Assembly (NCBI GenBank): GCA_902798745.1
Contig: CADBXM010000014.1
Span: forward strand, 1-64,000
From: an uncultured Eubacteriales bacterium
GTDB taxonomy: Bacteria; Bacillota; Clostridia; Peptostreptococcales; Anaerovoracaceae
Length of the DNA: 64,000 nucleotides
Reading direction: 5' to 3'
Shown here: positions 42,569 through 52,397 of the stretch, piece by piece
Numbering within the stretch: the stretch's first letter is position 1
Layout: every line of letters starts with the position of its first letter
The notes under the pieces: generated by a model
What the model saw: only the letters and a program-made list of their open reading frames with translations
Database searches by the model: none
Told to the model about the DNA's origin: nothing
Program-made: the position numbers and the translations under genes

Positions 42569-44341
42569 ATGGCGAGCAGAGTACTATCCGGCCGATATGA
42601 GCTCCTGGAGAAGATCGGTGACGGCGGTATGGCCGTAGTATACAAGGGTAAGGACAAACTCCTTAACCGGTATATCGCCGTTAAGATCTTGAGACCGGAA
42701 TTTACCAAGGATGCGACTTTTGTTGAGAACTTCAAGAGAGAATCACAAGCCGCAGCCGGTCTTTCACATCCAAATATTGTTGGAGTATACGATGTAGGCC
42801 GAGAGGGAAATATCAATTACATCGTAATGGAACTTATTGAGGGGAAAACCCTCAACAAGATCATCGAGGAAGAAGCCCCGATGGATTACCGCAAGGTGAT
42901 CGATATTTCAAAGCAGGTCGCTTCGGCTCTCAGGATCGCTCATAAAAACAAAATCATTCACAGAGACGTCAAGCCTCACAATATAATGATCACCAATGAC
43001 GGAGTAGTCAAACTCGCGGACTTTGGTATCGCAAGAGCTGTAAATGACGCTACTCTTTCGACGGGCAGCAAGATAGTCGGTTCCGTCCATTATTTCTCGC
43101 CTGAGCAGGCAAGAGGAAACTATGTGGACGAGCGCTCTGACATCTACTCGCTCGGTATTGTAATGTATGAGATGCTGACAGGCAAAGTCCCGTTTGACGG
43201 AGATAATCCTGTTACGGTAGCTCTGAAGCATATCAATGAGGAGATCGTTCCTCCAATCGAACTCGAACCGGGGATCCCTCCTGCACTTGACAGATGTGTC
43301 ATGAAAGCTACCAGCAAGTATCAGACCAACAGATATGCCAACGCGGATGAGCTGATACAGGAACTCGACAACATCTCATTTGTAACGAATGTGGCTTCCG
43401 ACAATCTCATCTTCAGCAAGACTACTGAAGAGAAGAGCAATAAGAGGAGACGTGATTTCGAACGAGACGTCGAGGAGGAAGTCAAAGCAAGGGAAAAGGA
43501 CAAAAGCAAAAAACGCAAAAAGAGGATGGGTATAATCACGGCCATCGCTGCGGTGCTTGTCCTTATAGCTGCCGGTGTGATCGCATGGCAGGCGGGAGTA
43601 TTTTCTCCTACAAAGCCTGCGCCTGATCTGATGGATAAGACTCTTGAGGAGGCTACAAAGATAGCTGAGGAAGAAGGCTTTAAGATCAAGCAGGGCAAGG
43701 ACATCTATTCTTCAGAATATGCTGAGGGCAGAGTATGCCTGCAGGACCCTGAACCGGGAGTCGAGACAGCCAAAGAGGGCACTATCACCATCAATCTTTC
43801 AAAGGGAAGCAAAGAAGGTCTTGTCCCTAATGTTGTCGGCATGCAAGAGGAAGACGTAGCAGCTTATCTCGAGAGTCACGGTTATTTGCTTGGAAATGTA
43901 AAGACCGTTACTTCTCCTGAAAAGGAAGGTAAAGTGCTGGAGCAGGATCCTGTTGCCGGTTCTACTCTCGACAAAGAGAGCAAGATCGACATAAAGGTAT
44001 CTGACGGCAAGGGTGTTGAAAAGGGAACCGTTCCTTCAGTGACAAGAATGAGCCTTGAAGATGCACAGAAGGCCATCAAAAAGGCTGGCTTCAAGGTCGG
44101 TAATATCTCCTACGATTGGGATGAGGAAATAGGTAAAGGATATGTCATTTACCAGAACTATCAGGCTAACTCACAGCTCGACAAGGGCACAGCCATCGAC
44201 CTTCAGGTAAGTTCAGGGCCGGAGCCTAAACCGGAGGAGCCAAAGGATCATGATACTGAGGACAAGACTGATGATTCTGAAAATACTGACAACGCCTCCG
44301 GCGATAATGACAGCGGCTCAGAAGACAAGAATAAAGAATAG
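42569..44341 (+). CDS. prkC: Ser/Thr kinase PrkC with three PASTA domains
   Basis: A 590-residue Hanks-type receptor kinase. The kinase domain (about 1-270) has IGDGGMAVVYKG, VAVKIL-type IAVKIL, HRDVKPHNIM and DFGIARA. A basic juxtamembrane stretch (RDKSKKRKKR) leads into one TM (IITAIAAVLVLIAAGVIAW, about 325-343). Three outer PASTA repeats follow (about 352-555; the second starts GLVPNVVGM), then an acidic Asp/Ser/Asn tail. PASTA domains sense muropeptides, so the kinase links wall state to growth. Confidence 0.96.
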   Translation: MASRVLSGRYELLEKIGDGGMAVVYKGKDKLLNRYIAVKILRPEFTKDATFVENFKRESQAAAGLSHPNIVGVYDVGREGNINYIVMELIEGKTLNKIIEEEAPMDYRKVIDISKQVASALRIAHKNKIIHRDVKPHNIMITNDGVVKLADFGIARAVNDATLSTGSKIVGSVHYFSPEQARGNYVDERSDIYSLGIVMYEMLTGKVPFDGDNPVTVALKHINEEIVPPIELEPGIPPALDRCVMKATSKYQTNRYANADELIQELDNISFVTNVASDNLIFSKTTEEKSNKRRRDFERDVEEEVKAREKDKSKKRKKRMGIITAIAAVLVLIAAGVIAWQAGVFSPTKPAPDLMDKTLEEATKIAEEEGFKIKQGKDIYSSEYAEGRVCLQDPEPGVETAKEGTITINLSKGSKEGLVPNVVGMQEEDVAAYLESHGYLLGNVKTVTSPEKEGKVLEQDPVAGSTLDKESKIDIKVSDGKGVEKGTVPSVTRMSLEDAQKAIKKAGFKVGNISYDWDEEIGKGYVIYQNYQANSQLDKGTAIDLQVSSGPEPKPEEPKDHDTEDKTDDSENTDNASGDNDSGSEDKNKE

Positions 44342-44344
44342 CAG

Positions 44345-45253
44345 ATGAAGGGAACTGTAGTTAAAGGTATCGGCGGATTCTATTTTGTATATGACGGCAA
44401 TAGTGTTGTCATGGGAAAGGCGCGCGGAAATCTCAAGAGAAACAGAGACCTTATCTATGTTGGCGACATAGTAGACTTTGACATAGACAAAAGCGATATG
44501 GACGGCGAATGTGTCATCCACCGCGTGATCGAGCGAAAAAACCATCTTAACCGGCCACCCGTATCCAATCTGGATACGCTGGTGGTCGTGTTTTCTTTAA
44601 GACAGCCCGATGTCAATTATCCTGTGATCGATAAGCTGATAGCAGGCGCGGTGATGAAAGAAATAGAGCCCGTGATATGCATCACAAAGACCGATCTGGC
44701 AGATGAAGAAGAACTTGAGATAGCACGATCAGCCTACGAAGATATTTATCCGACAGTACTCGTAAACGGGATAAGCGGAGAAGGCACAGAAACACTGCTT
44801 GAAATGATCAGAGGCAGGAGAGTCGCTCTTGCGGGTCCCTCGGGAGTAGGAAAATCAACGATCACGAACCATATACTCAAATCTGCCGCAAGCGATGAGC
44901 TTAACGCTTATGAGAAAGCCATCGAGGCCGAGACAGGCGAGATCAGTGACAAAACAGGAAGAGGCAAACATACTACCAGACACGTAGAGATCTTTCCGCT
45001 TGGTGAAGATACCATGCTCTATGATACTCCGGGCTTCACTTCGCTTGACATGCCGGAGTATGATATATACAAAGTAAGAGATCTTTTTCCGGAGTTCAGA
45101 GAGCTTCAGACAGGCTGCAAGTATGCGGACTGTCTCCACATAAATGAACCTGAATGCGCTATAAAAGAAGCATTGGAAGAAGGGAAATTGGCTAGAAGTA
45201 GATACGAATCGTATCTGATAATGACAGAAGAGGTAAAGAAATGGCAAAAATAG
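44345..45253 (+). CDS. rsgA: Ribosome small-subunit GTPase RsgA
   Basis: A 302-residue circularly permuted GTPase that helps 30S maturation. The N-terminal OB fold (about 1-65) is followed by G4 CITKTDL, G1 GPSGVGKSTI, G2/G3 region TGRGKHTTRHVE and DTPGFTSLD. The C-terminal zinc-binding part has CKYADCLHINEPEC. The end overlaps rpe by 13 bp. It sits in the usual prkC-rsgA-rpe order. Confidence 0.96.
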   Translation: MKGTVVKGIGGFYFVYDGNSVVMGKARGNLKRNRDLIYVGDIVDFDIDKSDMDGECVIHRVIERKNHLNRPPVSNLDTLVVVFSLRQPDVNYPVIDKLIAGAVMKEIEPVICITKTDLADEEELEIARSAYEDIYPTVLVNGISGEGTETLLEMIRGRRVALAGPSGVGKSTITNHILKSAASDELNAYEKAIEAETGEISDKTGRGKHTTRHVEIFPLGEDTMLYDTPGFTSLDMPEYDIYKVRDLFPEFRELQTGCKYADCLHINEPECAIKEALEEGKLARSRYESYLIMTEEVKKWQK

Positions 45254-45888
45254 CACCATCCATACTGGCCGCAGACTTCGCAAGGCTTGGCGAAGATGTA
45301 TCTGATATCTGTTCAAGAGGGGCAGATTACATTCATATCGATGTGATGGACGGTCACTTCGTCCCTAATATCAGTTTCGGCGCAGCTGTAATGAAGAGCC
45401 TCAGAGGCATAGCGACAGTTCCGTTTGATGTACATCTCATGATCGAAAACCCGGATAAGTATCTGGAGGAATTCATTACTGACAACACCGAATATATCAC
45501 CGTGCATTACGAGGCCTGCGATGATCTGGCAGCGACTGTCAGACATATAAAGGAAGCGGGAGCAAAGGCGGGCGTATCGATAAAGCCGGGGACCGATCCT
45601 TCAGTACTCGATGAACATCTTAAGGATATCGATATGGTGCTGGTTATGTCAGTTGAGCCGGGATTCGGCGGACAGAAGTTTATGGATAATTCTGTTCCTA
45701 AAATTGAATATCTTAAGGCGAAGCGTGAAGAGAAAGGCCTTGACTATATGATAGAAGTGGATGGCGGAGTTGGCGCTTCCAACGCATACATAGTAAAGGA
45801 CGCCGGTGTGGATATCATTGTTGCCGGCTCTGCGGTCTTTAAAGCAGAAGACAGGACTCAGGCGATAAACAAGATTGTTGAAAACTAA
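45241..45888 (+). CDS. rpe: Ribulose-phosphate 3-epimerase
   Basis: A 215-residue TIM-barrel enzyme of the pentose phosphate pathway. Seen: IAPSILAADFARLGED, HIDVMDGHFVPNISFG, DVHLMIENPDKY, VMSVEPGFGGQKF and EVDGGVG. The start codon is within the end of rsgA. A thiamine pyrophosphokinase gene, which often follows, is absent. No terminator is evident downstream. Confidence 0.97.
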   Translation: MAKIAPSILAADFARLGEDVSDICSRGADYIHIDVMDGHFVPNISFGAAVMKSLRGIATVPFDVHLMIENPDKYLEEFITDNTEYITVHYEACDDLAATVRHIKEAGAKAGVSIKPGTDPSVLDEHLKDIDMVLVMSVEPGFGGQKFMDNSVPKIEYLKAKREEKGLDYMIEVDGGVGASNAYIVKDAGVDIIVAGSAVFKAEDRTQAINKIVEN

Positions 45889-45968
45889 AACGCTTCTTCA
45901 AAGCCTTGAAATTCTAAGGGAACTACAACACGCAATCTCGAATATTTGTAAAAATTGCCCCGGATCCT

Positions 45969-45998
45969 ACATTTTTTTCATGGCAAAGTGTGTACAAC
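45969..45998 (+). promoter_or_regulatory. Conserved 30-bp element upstream of comEC (copy B)
   Basis: Same element as at 905-934: ACA, seven T, C, TG, AAAG, TGTACAAC, with identical spacing and 25 of 30 bases equal. It also ends exactly 46 bp before the start codon. The sequence TTTATAGAAT after it (about 46014-46023) is a possible -10 region. The regulatory meaning is inferred. Confidence 0.6.
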
Positions 45999-46043
45999 TT
46001 TGAGATCCTGATTTTTATAGAATAGTCGCGGGAGATACCTGCG

Positions 46044-48053
46044 ATGATAAGACGCAAACTTGCTGTATTTACAGTTATGTACATAGCCGGTATCGCTGCC
46101 GGCTATTTTTTATTGATAAAGATAAAGCCTGTCGAAGCGGCATGCTTTATGATCGCATGCGCTCTTGCTGTTTTGTTTTCCGATATATCTCAAAATGAGC
46201 GTCGCACGATGATCATTTTTATGATGATAGGTTTTATGCTTTTTACGATCCATTTCGCATTTGTAAGCAGAGATGGGTACAACGGTTTTGATGTTGCCGA
46301 GAAGGACCAGGGAATAGTAAAGAGCATGCTTTATGATACAAGAGATGTGTTTGTAAACCGATTTGATGAGGATACAGCGGCGTTCATTCGCGGTGCGATC
46401 TTCGGAGACAAAGGGGATCTGGATGATGAGCTGAAAAAGGAATTCAACGGCAATCAGACGGGTCATATTCTTGCTGTGAGTGGACTTCACGTAGGTTTTC
46501 TATACTCGCTCCTGAGATTCCTTACCGGTCGCAAAAGGACGAAAACTGCGTCATTGTTTATTATAGCGGTGCTGTTTATTTACGGTGAAATGACGATGTG
46601 GAGCACACCCACGGTCAGAGCATGTATAGTAATGACAGTGAGTATGCTTGCCATACACTTTAGGCGAAGAGCCGATCTTCTTACATCGATCAGTCTCGCG
46701 GCGATGCTTATTTTGACCTTTGATCCATATCAGCTTTTCGAAGTCGGCTTTCAGATGTCGATGCTCACAATGATATCTATCGCGATACTTACAAAGCCTC
46801 TTTCATTGAAACTCGGAGAGACATTTGGCATGATGACTGCTGTACAGGCCGGGATAGTGCCGATAACAGCATATACTTTTTGCAGAGCCAATCCACTTTC
46901 GATTCTTATAAATGTGCCTATAGTTTTGCTCGCTTCCGTGCTGGTGCCGGTCTGCATAGTGCTGCTGATGTTGCAGTTAGTGTTTGGTTCGGTGCCTTCG
47001 CTGGGGATAAAACTGGCAGATCTTATTGCCGACGCGGTGATCCATGTCAATCACATTCTCAGTTTTGATGGTGGTTTCAGCATGAGTATAGCAGGAGTCA
47101 GCGCCATGGCAGTTATATGCTTCTACGTCTTTGTTTTCGGAGCTTCAACTGAATGGGTGAGAGTAAGGCTCATACGAAAAGATCATAAAAGCATTATCAA
47201 AGCCGCACTTCTTATACTGCTTCCGGCGACGATGTTGTCGTCATGCATATTCGACAGACTTTCGGATGACGAGGTATTTTTTCCTTATGTCGGGCAGGGC
47301 GATTGTACCCATGTGAGAGCCGGAGATATCGATATGCTGATAGATGGCGGTGGCAGCGAAAGATATAACGTGGGCGAAAAAACGCTTATGCCATATCTTC
47401 TCAAAAGCGGGGCAGATGACCTTGATATGGCTTTGGTCACGCATCTTCATACTGACCATTTCAAGGGTATATGTGAACTTGCTCGTGTATATCCTGTAAA
47501 TTCTGTGGGCATACCGTCTGACTACAGAAATGAAGAAGTAAGTCTTGGAAAGGGAAAGATAATGTATATTAAACCGGATTCTATTGTAAGAATGGCAGAG
47601 GATGTATATGTTTCTGTTCTGTGGCCCGTAAGAGAGTCCAAGGCAGGCATAAGTGCCGATGATGAGAATGAGCATAATATGGTATATATGATCCATTATA
47701 ACGGGGTCAGGATAATGGTAACAGGTGATCTACTGGAAGAGGACGAGCTGAAAATGCTTGATTACTACAGGCACAATAACAGGCTTGATGATCTGGATTG
47801 CGATATATTGAAAGTGGCACATCACGGAAGCAAGTCGAGTTCATCGGATGTATTTCTGGATGCAGTCCGGCCATCGATAGCCGTGATATCCGTTGGAAAA
47901 AACAACTTATACGGGCATCCTCATGAGCAGACTTTGAAACGACTAAAAGAGCGTGACATCACGGTGTACCGCACCGATCTGAACGGTACTGTAGGCATAG
48001 ATTTAAGCGGGAATAAAATAGTCGTAGATACAGTTAAAAACGTGGTAAAATAA
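46044..48053 (+). CDS. comEC: DNA-uptake channel ComEC/Rec2
   Basis: A 669-residue membrane protein that passes single-stranded DNA across the membrane in transformation. The competence domain has AAFIRGAIFGDKGDLDDEL, HILAVSGLHVGFLYSLLR and many TM helices (about 135-395). The C-terminal metallo-beta-lactamase-like domain (about 410-660) shows VGQGDCTHV, THLHTDHFKG, MVTGDLLEEDE and VAHHGSKSSSS. The DUF4131 OB-like domain before the channel is nearly absent: only about 25 residues separate the second hydrophobic segment from the competence domain. SD GGGAG is present upstream. Confidence 0.93.
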   Translation: MIRRKLAVFTVMYIAGIAAGYFLLIKIKPVEAACFMIACALAVLFSDISQNERRTMIIFMMIGFMLFTIHFAFVSRDGYNGFDVAEKDQGIVKSMLYDTRDVFVNRFDEDTAAFIRGAIFGDKGDLDDELKKEFNGNQTGHILAVSGLHVGFLYSLLRFLTGRKRTKTASLFIIAVLFIYGEMTMWSTPTVRACIVMTVSMLAIHFRRRADLLTSISLAAMLILTFDPYQLFEVGFQMSMLTMISIAILTKPLSLKLGETFGMMTAVQAGIVPITAYTFCRANPLSILINVPIVLLASVLVPVCIVLLMLQLVFGSVPSLGIKLADLIADAVIHVNHILSFDGGFSMSIAGVSAMAVICFYVFVFGASTEWVRVRLIRKDHKSIIKAALLILLPATMLSSCIFDRLSDDEVFFPYVGQGDCTHVRAGDIDMLIDGGGSERYNVGEKTLMPYLLKSGADDLDMALVTHLHTDHFKGICELARVYPVNSVGIPSDYRNEEVSLGKGKIMYIKPDSIVRMAEDVYVSVLWPVRESKAGISADDENEHNMVYMIHYNGVRIMVTGDLLEEDELKMLDYYRHNNRLDDLDCDILKVAHHGSKSSSSDVFLDAVRPSIAVISVGKNNLYGHPHEQTLKRLKERDITVYRTDLNGTVGIDLSGNKIVVDTVKNVVK

Positions 48054-48060
48054 ACGTGGT

Positions 48061-49128
48061 ATGTCATATAAGGATTTTGCGAATGATCACAAAAAAGGGA
48101 TAACAGGCGACACGCTGTTTTTTTACGGCGCAGAAGACTATCTGATCAGCTGGGCAAAGGACATGGTGATAAATGATAACGTGCCCGAAGAAAGCCGTGA
48201 CATTGATGTGATCGAACTTGACGGAGAAAGCGTAAGCGCGTATGACATCATGAGCGAAGCAAGGGTGTATTCGATGTTCTCGGACAGGAGAGTGGTGATA
48301 GTAAATAATTACCTTCCGCTCTACAGAAAAGACTCGGATATGGGAACTGATGAACTAAAAGAATTCGTCGGCTCACCACTTGAAACATCCATACTTGTCT
48401 TCATTCTGGACGCGTCCCATTCCGGTGACATCACATCATTCGGTAAGAAGATGATCAAGGCATGCTCATCGTATGAATTCGCCAGGCTAGAAAAAGCCGA
48501 CTTAAAGGCTTTCGTCAATAAGAGAGTCCATGCCGGTTCAAAAATGATCGCAAGGCGTGAGCTTGAGCATCTGATCGATGTGACCGGTTATTACAACAGA
48601 GACAGTGCGTATGATCTTGCCGAGTTGGATAAAGACATATCCAAACTTGTAAAGGCATGCGAGGGTGATGAGATCACATCCGGCCTGATAGAAGACATAC
48701 TCACGGGCGACAGCGACAGGTTCGTCTTCAACCTTGTCGATGCTCTGACATCCGGAGATAGGGGCAGAGCCCTTTCGATAGCCGAGGCCATCATAAGAGA
48801 TGAAGACGGATCTATGGCGGTGCTGGCTCTACTGACTAAGCAATTCGAAATAATGTATGACGCCTTGGAACTGTCGAGAGACGGATCGAGCATAGCATCC
48901 ATGGCAAAGAAGACCGGAGTGAATGAATTTCGCTTCAAAAGGGCATATAACGCTGCGAACAAGTATTCAAGAGCGCGCATCAAAGCGATACTTTGCGAGC
49001 TTTACAATACCGACAGGGACATCAAACGCGGCAACATAGATAAGGATACCGCTCTCGAACTTTTCGCCATATCGGCGTGTCCCGGTCGCGAGCCATCAAA
49101 ACTGACACAACGCACAGTAAGAGGTTAG
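48061..49128 (+). CDS. holA: DNA polymerase III delta subunit HolA
   Basis: A 355-residue clamp-loader subunit. The N-terminal AAA-like domain starts with LFFYGAEDYLISWA, and the middle has VVIVNNYLPLYRK and TSILVFILDAS. A degenerate P-loop, as expected for delta, is seen. The C-terminal helical domain (about 215-345) ends in DRDIKRGNIDKDTALELF. It follows comEC by 7 bp, which is the usual order in Firmicutes. No rpsT gene follows. Confidence 0.9.
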   Translation: MSYKDFANDHKKGITGDTLFFYGAEDYLISWAKDMVINDNVPEESRDIDVIELDGESVSAYDIMSEARVYSMFSDRRVVIVNNYLPLYRKDSDMGTDELKEFVGSPLETSILVFILDASHSGDITSFGKKMIKACSSYEFARLEKADLKAFVNKRVHAGSKMIARRELEHLIDVTGYYNRDSAYDLAELDKDISKLVKACEGDEITSGLIEDILTGDSDRFVFNLVDALTSGDRGRALSIAEAIIRDEDGSMAVLALLTKQFEIMYDALELSRDGSSIASMAKKTGVNEFRFKRAYNAANKYSRARIKAILCELYNTDRDIKRGNIDKDTALELFAISACPGREPSKLTQRTVRG

Positions 49129-49130
49129 AC

Positions 49131-49589
49131 ATGAGACTATCAAGACAAAACAAGATACTTGAGATCATAAAGACCAACGAGGTAGAGACTCAGGAACAGC
49201 TGCTCCAGCTACTGAGGGATTCAGGTTACAACGTAACGCAGGCTACAGTTTCCAGAGATATCAGGGAACTCCAGCTGATCAAGGGCCAGACAAGAGACGG
49301 CAGACACAGATATATAGCCGGCAATTATGATGACCGACCGATCTCGGAGCGTTTTATCAAGATATTCAGAGAGACTGTGCTTTCATATGAAGTGGCGCAA
49401 AATCTGATAGTGGTAAAGACTCTGTCAGGCTGCTCCGGCGCTGCGGGCGAAGCAATAGACTGCCTCAGTCTGGAACACGTGGTTGGATCCATCAGCGGTG
49501 ACAATACGCTGCTCGTAGTAGTAGACCACGAGGAGAATGTAAAGGCCGTAACTGAGGAATTCGATAAGGTTTTGGATACAAGGGACTGA
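49131..49589 (+). CDS. argR: Arginine repressor ArgR
   Basis: A 152-residue repressor. The N-terminal winged helix (about 1-65) has NEVETQEQLLQLLRDSGYNVTQATVSRD; the C-terminal hexamer domain has LIVVKTLSGCSGAAGEAID and GSISGDNTLLVVV, which bind arginine. The start ATG 49131 lies 2 bp after the holA stop; a longer in-frame reading from 49077 would be inside holA. The argR-recN order is common. Confidence 0.96.
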   Translation: MRLSRQNKILEIIKTNEVETQEQLLQLLRDSGYNVTQATVSRDIRELQLIKGQTRDGRHRYIAGNYDDRPISERFIKIFRETVLSYEVAQNLIVVKTLSGCSGAAGEAIDCLSLEHVVGSISGDNTLLVVVDHEENVKAVTEEFDKVLDTRD

Positions 49590-49601
49590 TAACAAGAGAC
49601 A

Positions 49602-51245
49602 ATGATAGACCGGATCATAATAGACAATTTTGCTACTATAGAACATCTGTCATTCGATCTTGGCAGCGGTCTTAACGTGGTCACGGGAGAAACAGGCGCA
49701 GGAAAGTCTGTGCTGGTAACCGCGATCAGCACAGTGCTCGGAGACAGAGCAGATACTTCCATGGTGAGGACAGGTTGCGATAAGGCGTTCATCCAGATCG
49801 CAGGCACCAAGGCCGGTGAGGAAGTGATCATTTCAAGAGAGATACTCGCAAGCGGCAAATCCATCTCAAAGCTCAATGGCGAGATGGTAACTCTCGGTCA
49901 GATCAGATCATTCTGTGCGGACTGGGTAGATATCCACGGCCAATATGATAATCAGCAGATACTCGATCAGGAGAATCATATACATATAACGGACCGATTC
50001 CATGCCGATGCCCTGTCCGGAGAGCTTGAAAAACTAAAGCAGCTTTATGATAGTTACAGGGCTGCTCAGAAGGAATACGATGATCTGTTGCGAGCGGAAG
50101 CCGATGCAACGCGCCAGCAGGATTACTACTCATTTGAGCACAATTACATCGAAGGACTGCACCTCGCTCCGGGAGAGGATGAAGAGCTCAGAGACAGACT
50201 CACACTCATGAAAAACAGTGAGAAGATATTTCGAGCAGTAAGGTCTTCTTACGATGCGTTATGTGGCTCGGAATATGATAATAATGGTTCTGCGCTCGGA
50301 GAACTCGGGCATGTGACGAGCGAACTCTCATCTATCGAGGCATACAGCGAACAGATCAAGCAGCTTTCTTCGCAGGCATCGGATGCATATTATTCGCTTG
50401 AAGATGTTGCATCTTCTCTTAGAGATATAATGACCGGCCTGAGTTTTTCAGAGGCGGATATGGATGCTGTCTCTGAAAGGCTCTCGGTGATAGAAGATGC
50501 AAAGAGAAAGTACAGCAAAGATATAGAAGAAATACTCGAATATAAGAATGAACTGGCGGCTAAGCTTGACATGATACAGAATTTCGATCATGAGAAGGCA
50601 AGGCTGGCAGATGTTGCTCACAAGAAACGGACAGCGCTTGAGGATCAGGCAGAGCACGTAAGCGAGATACGACATATAATCGCGGCAAGATTCGGATCGG
50701 CTGTGACCAAAGAACTCAAGGACCTGGAATTTGCTAATTCAGAGTTCAACATAGATATCCAAAGGCTGGATGATATTGGGCCGCTTGGATTCGATAGGGT
50801 GGAATTCCTTATTTCCACAAATCCGGGAGACCCACTGATGCCACTTACCAGAATCGCATCCGGAGGCGAGATATCCAGGATAATGCTCGCTTTCAAGCAC
50901 ATAATCGGAGAGTCGGATAGTGTCGAGACGATGATATTCGATGAGATCGATACCGGGATCAGCGGGCATACCGCTCTTGTTGTGGGAAAGAAGCTGAGCG
51001 AGATATCACGGCACAGACAAATCATATCTGTTACGCATTTGCCACAGATCGCAGCATATGGTGACGATAATTATCTTATCAGCAAGTCGGTGGATTCTGA
51101 CAAATCATTTACAAATATCGATCATCTAGACAGAGATGGAAAGACATCCATGATAGCGACGCTGTTCAGTGGATCCGCGGATAGCGAGAATGCTCTTCAG
51201 GCAGCTCGCGAGCTTATAGAAGATGCAGAACAATCCAAGAATTGA
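49602..51245 (+). CDS. recN: DNA repair protein RecN
   Basis: A 547-residue SMC-like ATPase for double-strand break repair, and in Firmicutes also for transformation. Walker A VTGETGAGKSVLV, a coiled-coil region (about 150-350), signature ASGGEISRIMLAFK, and Walker B MIFDEIDTGISGHTA are all present. It is 12 bp after argR and 12 bp before ruvC. Confidence 0.96.
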   Translation: MIDRIIIDNFATIEHLSFDLGSGLNVVTGETGAGKSVLVTAISTVLGDRADTSMVRTGCDKAFIQIAGTKAGEEVIISREILASGKSISKLNGEMVTLGQIRSFCADWVDIHGQYDNQQILDQENHIHITDRFHADALSGELEKLKQLYDSYRAAQKEYDDLLRAEADATRQQDYYSFEHNYIEGLHLAPGEDEELRDRLTLMKNSEKIFRAVRSSYDALCGSEYDNNGSALGELGHVTSELSSIEAYSEQIKQLSSQASDAYYSLEDVASSLRDIMTGLSFSEADMDAVSERLSVIEDAKRKYSKDIEEILEYKNELAAKLDMIQNFDHEKARLADVAHKKRTALEDQAEHVSEIRHIIAARFGSAVTKELKDLEFANSEFNIDIQRLDDIGPLGFDRVEFLISTNPGDPLMPLTRIASGGEISRIMLAFKHIIGESDSVETMIFDEIDTGISGHTALVVGKKLSEISRHRQIISVTHLPQIAAYGDDNYLISKSVDSDKSFTNIDHLDRDGKTSMIATLFSGSADSENALQAARELIEDAEQSKN

Positions 51246-51257
51246 GGCAGGCATCAG

Positions 51258-51746
51258 ATGAGAATATTAGGAATTGACCCTGGATATGCCATAATGGGCT
51301 ACGGGATCGTTGAATATAAGGGGAGCAAGTTCACTCCGATTGTGTACGGCTCGATCACCACAGACGCTCATACGCCTAATGAGGACAGGCTTATGACTCT
51401 ATATGATGAGCTGAGTGCGATCATCGAGGAGTATAAGCCCGAAGAAGCTTCTATAGAGGAACTGTTCTATAATACGAATGCTACTACTGCTATAATGGTG
51501 GGCGAAGCAAGAGGTACAGCGCTTCTGGCATGCGCCAAAGCAGGAGTCAGGATATCCGAGTATACGCCGCTTCAGATAAAGTCAGCACTGACCGGTTATG
51601 GCAGAGCAGATAAGAAGCAGGTCCAGGCTATGGTAAAGATGATACTTGGGCTCAGTGAGGTTCCGAAACCTGATGATACGGCTGATGCTCTCGCTGCAGC
51701 CATATGCCACGCACATCACGCGGGTGGCCGCAGACCTCGTTTGTAA
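51258..51746 (+). CDS. ruvC: Holliday junction resolvase RuvC
   Basis: A 162-residue endonuclease that cuts Holliday junctions. The acidic residues are in ILGIDPGYAIMGYGIVE (first Asp), EASIEELFYNTN (Glu) and KPDDTADALAAAICH (last Asp pair). It opens the ruvC-ruvA-ruvB order. Confidence 0.97.
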   Translation: MRILGIDPGYAIMGYGIVEYKGSKFTPIVYGSITTDAHTPNEDRLMTLYDELSAIIEEYKPEEASIEELFYNTNATTAIMVGEARGTALLACAKAGVRISEYTPLQIKSALTGYGRADKKQVQAMVKMILGLSEVPKPDDTADALAAAICHAHHAGGRRPRL

Positions 51747-51764
51747 AACACAGAAAGGGATCTG

Positions 51765-52370
51765 ATGATAAGATTTTTAGAAGGTGAATATCTATATTAT
51801 GAGGGCGGCGCTATAGTCGTAAAGACATCCGCGGGAATAGGGTTCCGCGTTTATGTTTCCGATACTAGCAGTCTCCTTACGGCTCGCGAAGGCGATGAAA
51901 TCAGCATGTACACATACATGCAGGTAAAGGAAGACGGCATGGCTCTATTCGGCTTCGCTGACAGCGAAAGCCTTGCTCTGTTTGAACAGCTCATAACAGT
52001 AAAGGGTGTAGGTCCTAAGGCCGGCCTTGCCATCATGAGTCTCGGTACACCAAATCAAATAAAAGGTGTGATATCCGGCGGAGATGCAGCTTCGATAGCC
52101 ATGGCTCCCGGTATCGGCAAAAAGACTGCTGAACGTGTGATACTTGAGTTAAAAGACAAAGTATCGGCTATCCCTCTGGAGGGAGCGGATCTGTCATCAG
52201 GACTTGCAGTTCCTGCAGTCCCGGGAAGCGGAGAAAGAGGCGAGGCCGTTGTGGCTCTTACTACTCTCGGATACAGCAAAAAGGAAGCGGAAAGCGCTGT
52301 CGGATCAGTGCCTGACGAAGACTTAAGTGCAGAAGAATACGTAAAGAAAGCACTTAAATTCCTTCTTTGA
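51765..52370 (+). CDS. ruvA: Holliday junction helicase subunit RuvA
   Basis: A 201-residue DNA-binding subunit. The N-terminal OB fold (about 1-62) is followed by two helix-hairpin-helix motifs (LITVKGVGPKAGLAIMS and APGIGKKTAERVILELKD) and a C-terminal domain III (about 150-200) that contacts RuvB. Confidence 0.97.
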   Translation: MIRFLEGEYLYYEGGAIVVKTSAGIGFRVYVSDTSSLLTAREGDEISMYTYMQVKEDGMALFGFADSESLALFEQLITVKGVGPKAGLAIMSLGTPNQIKGVISGGDAASIAMAPGIGKKTAERVILELKDKVSAIPLEGADLSSGLAVPAVPGSGERGEAVVALTTLGYSKKEAESAVGSVPDEDLSAEEYVKKALKFLL

Positions 52371-52397
52371 TCATACTAATTAACTAAAGGACAGCAA

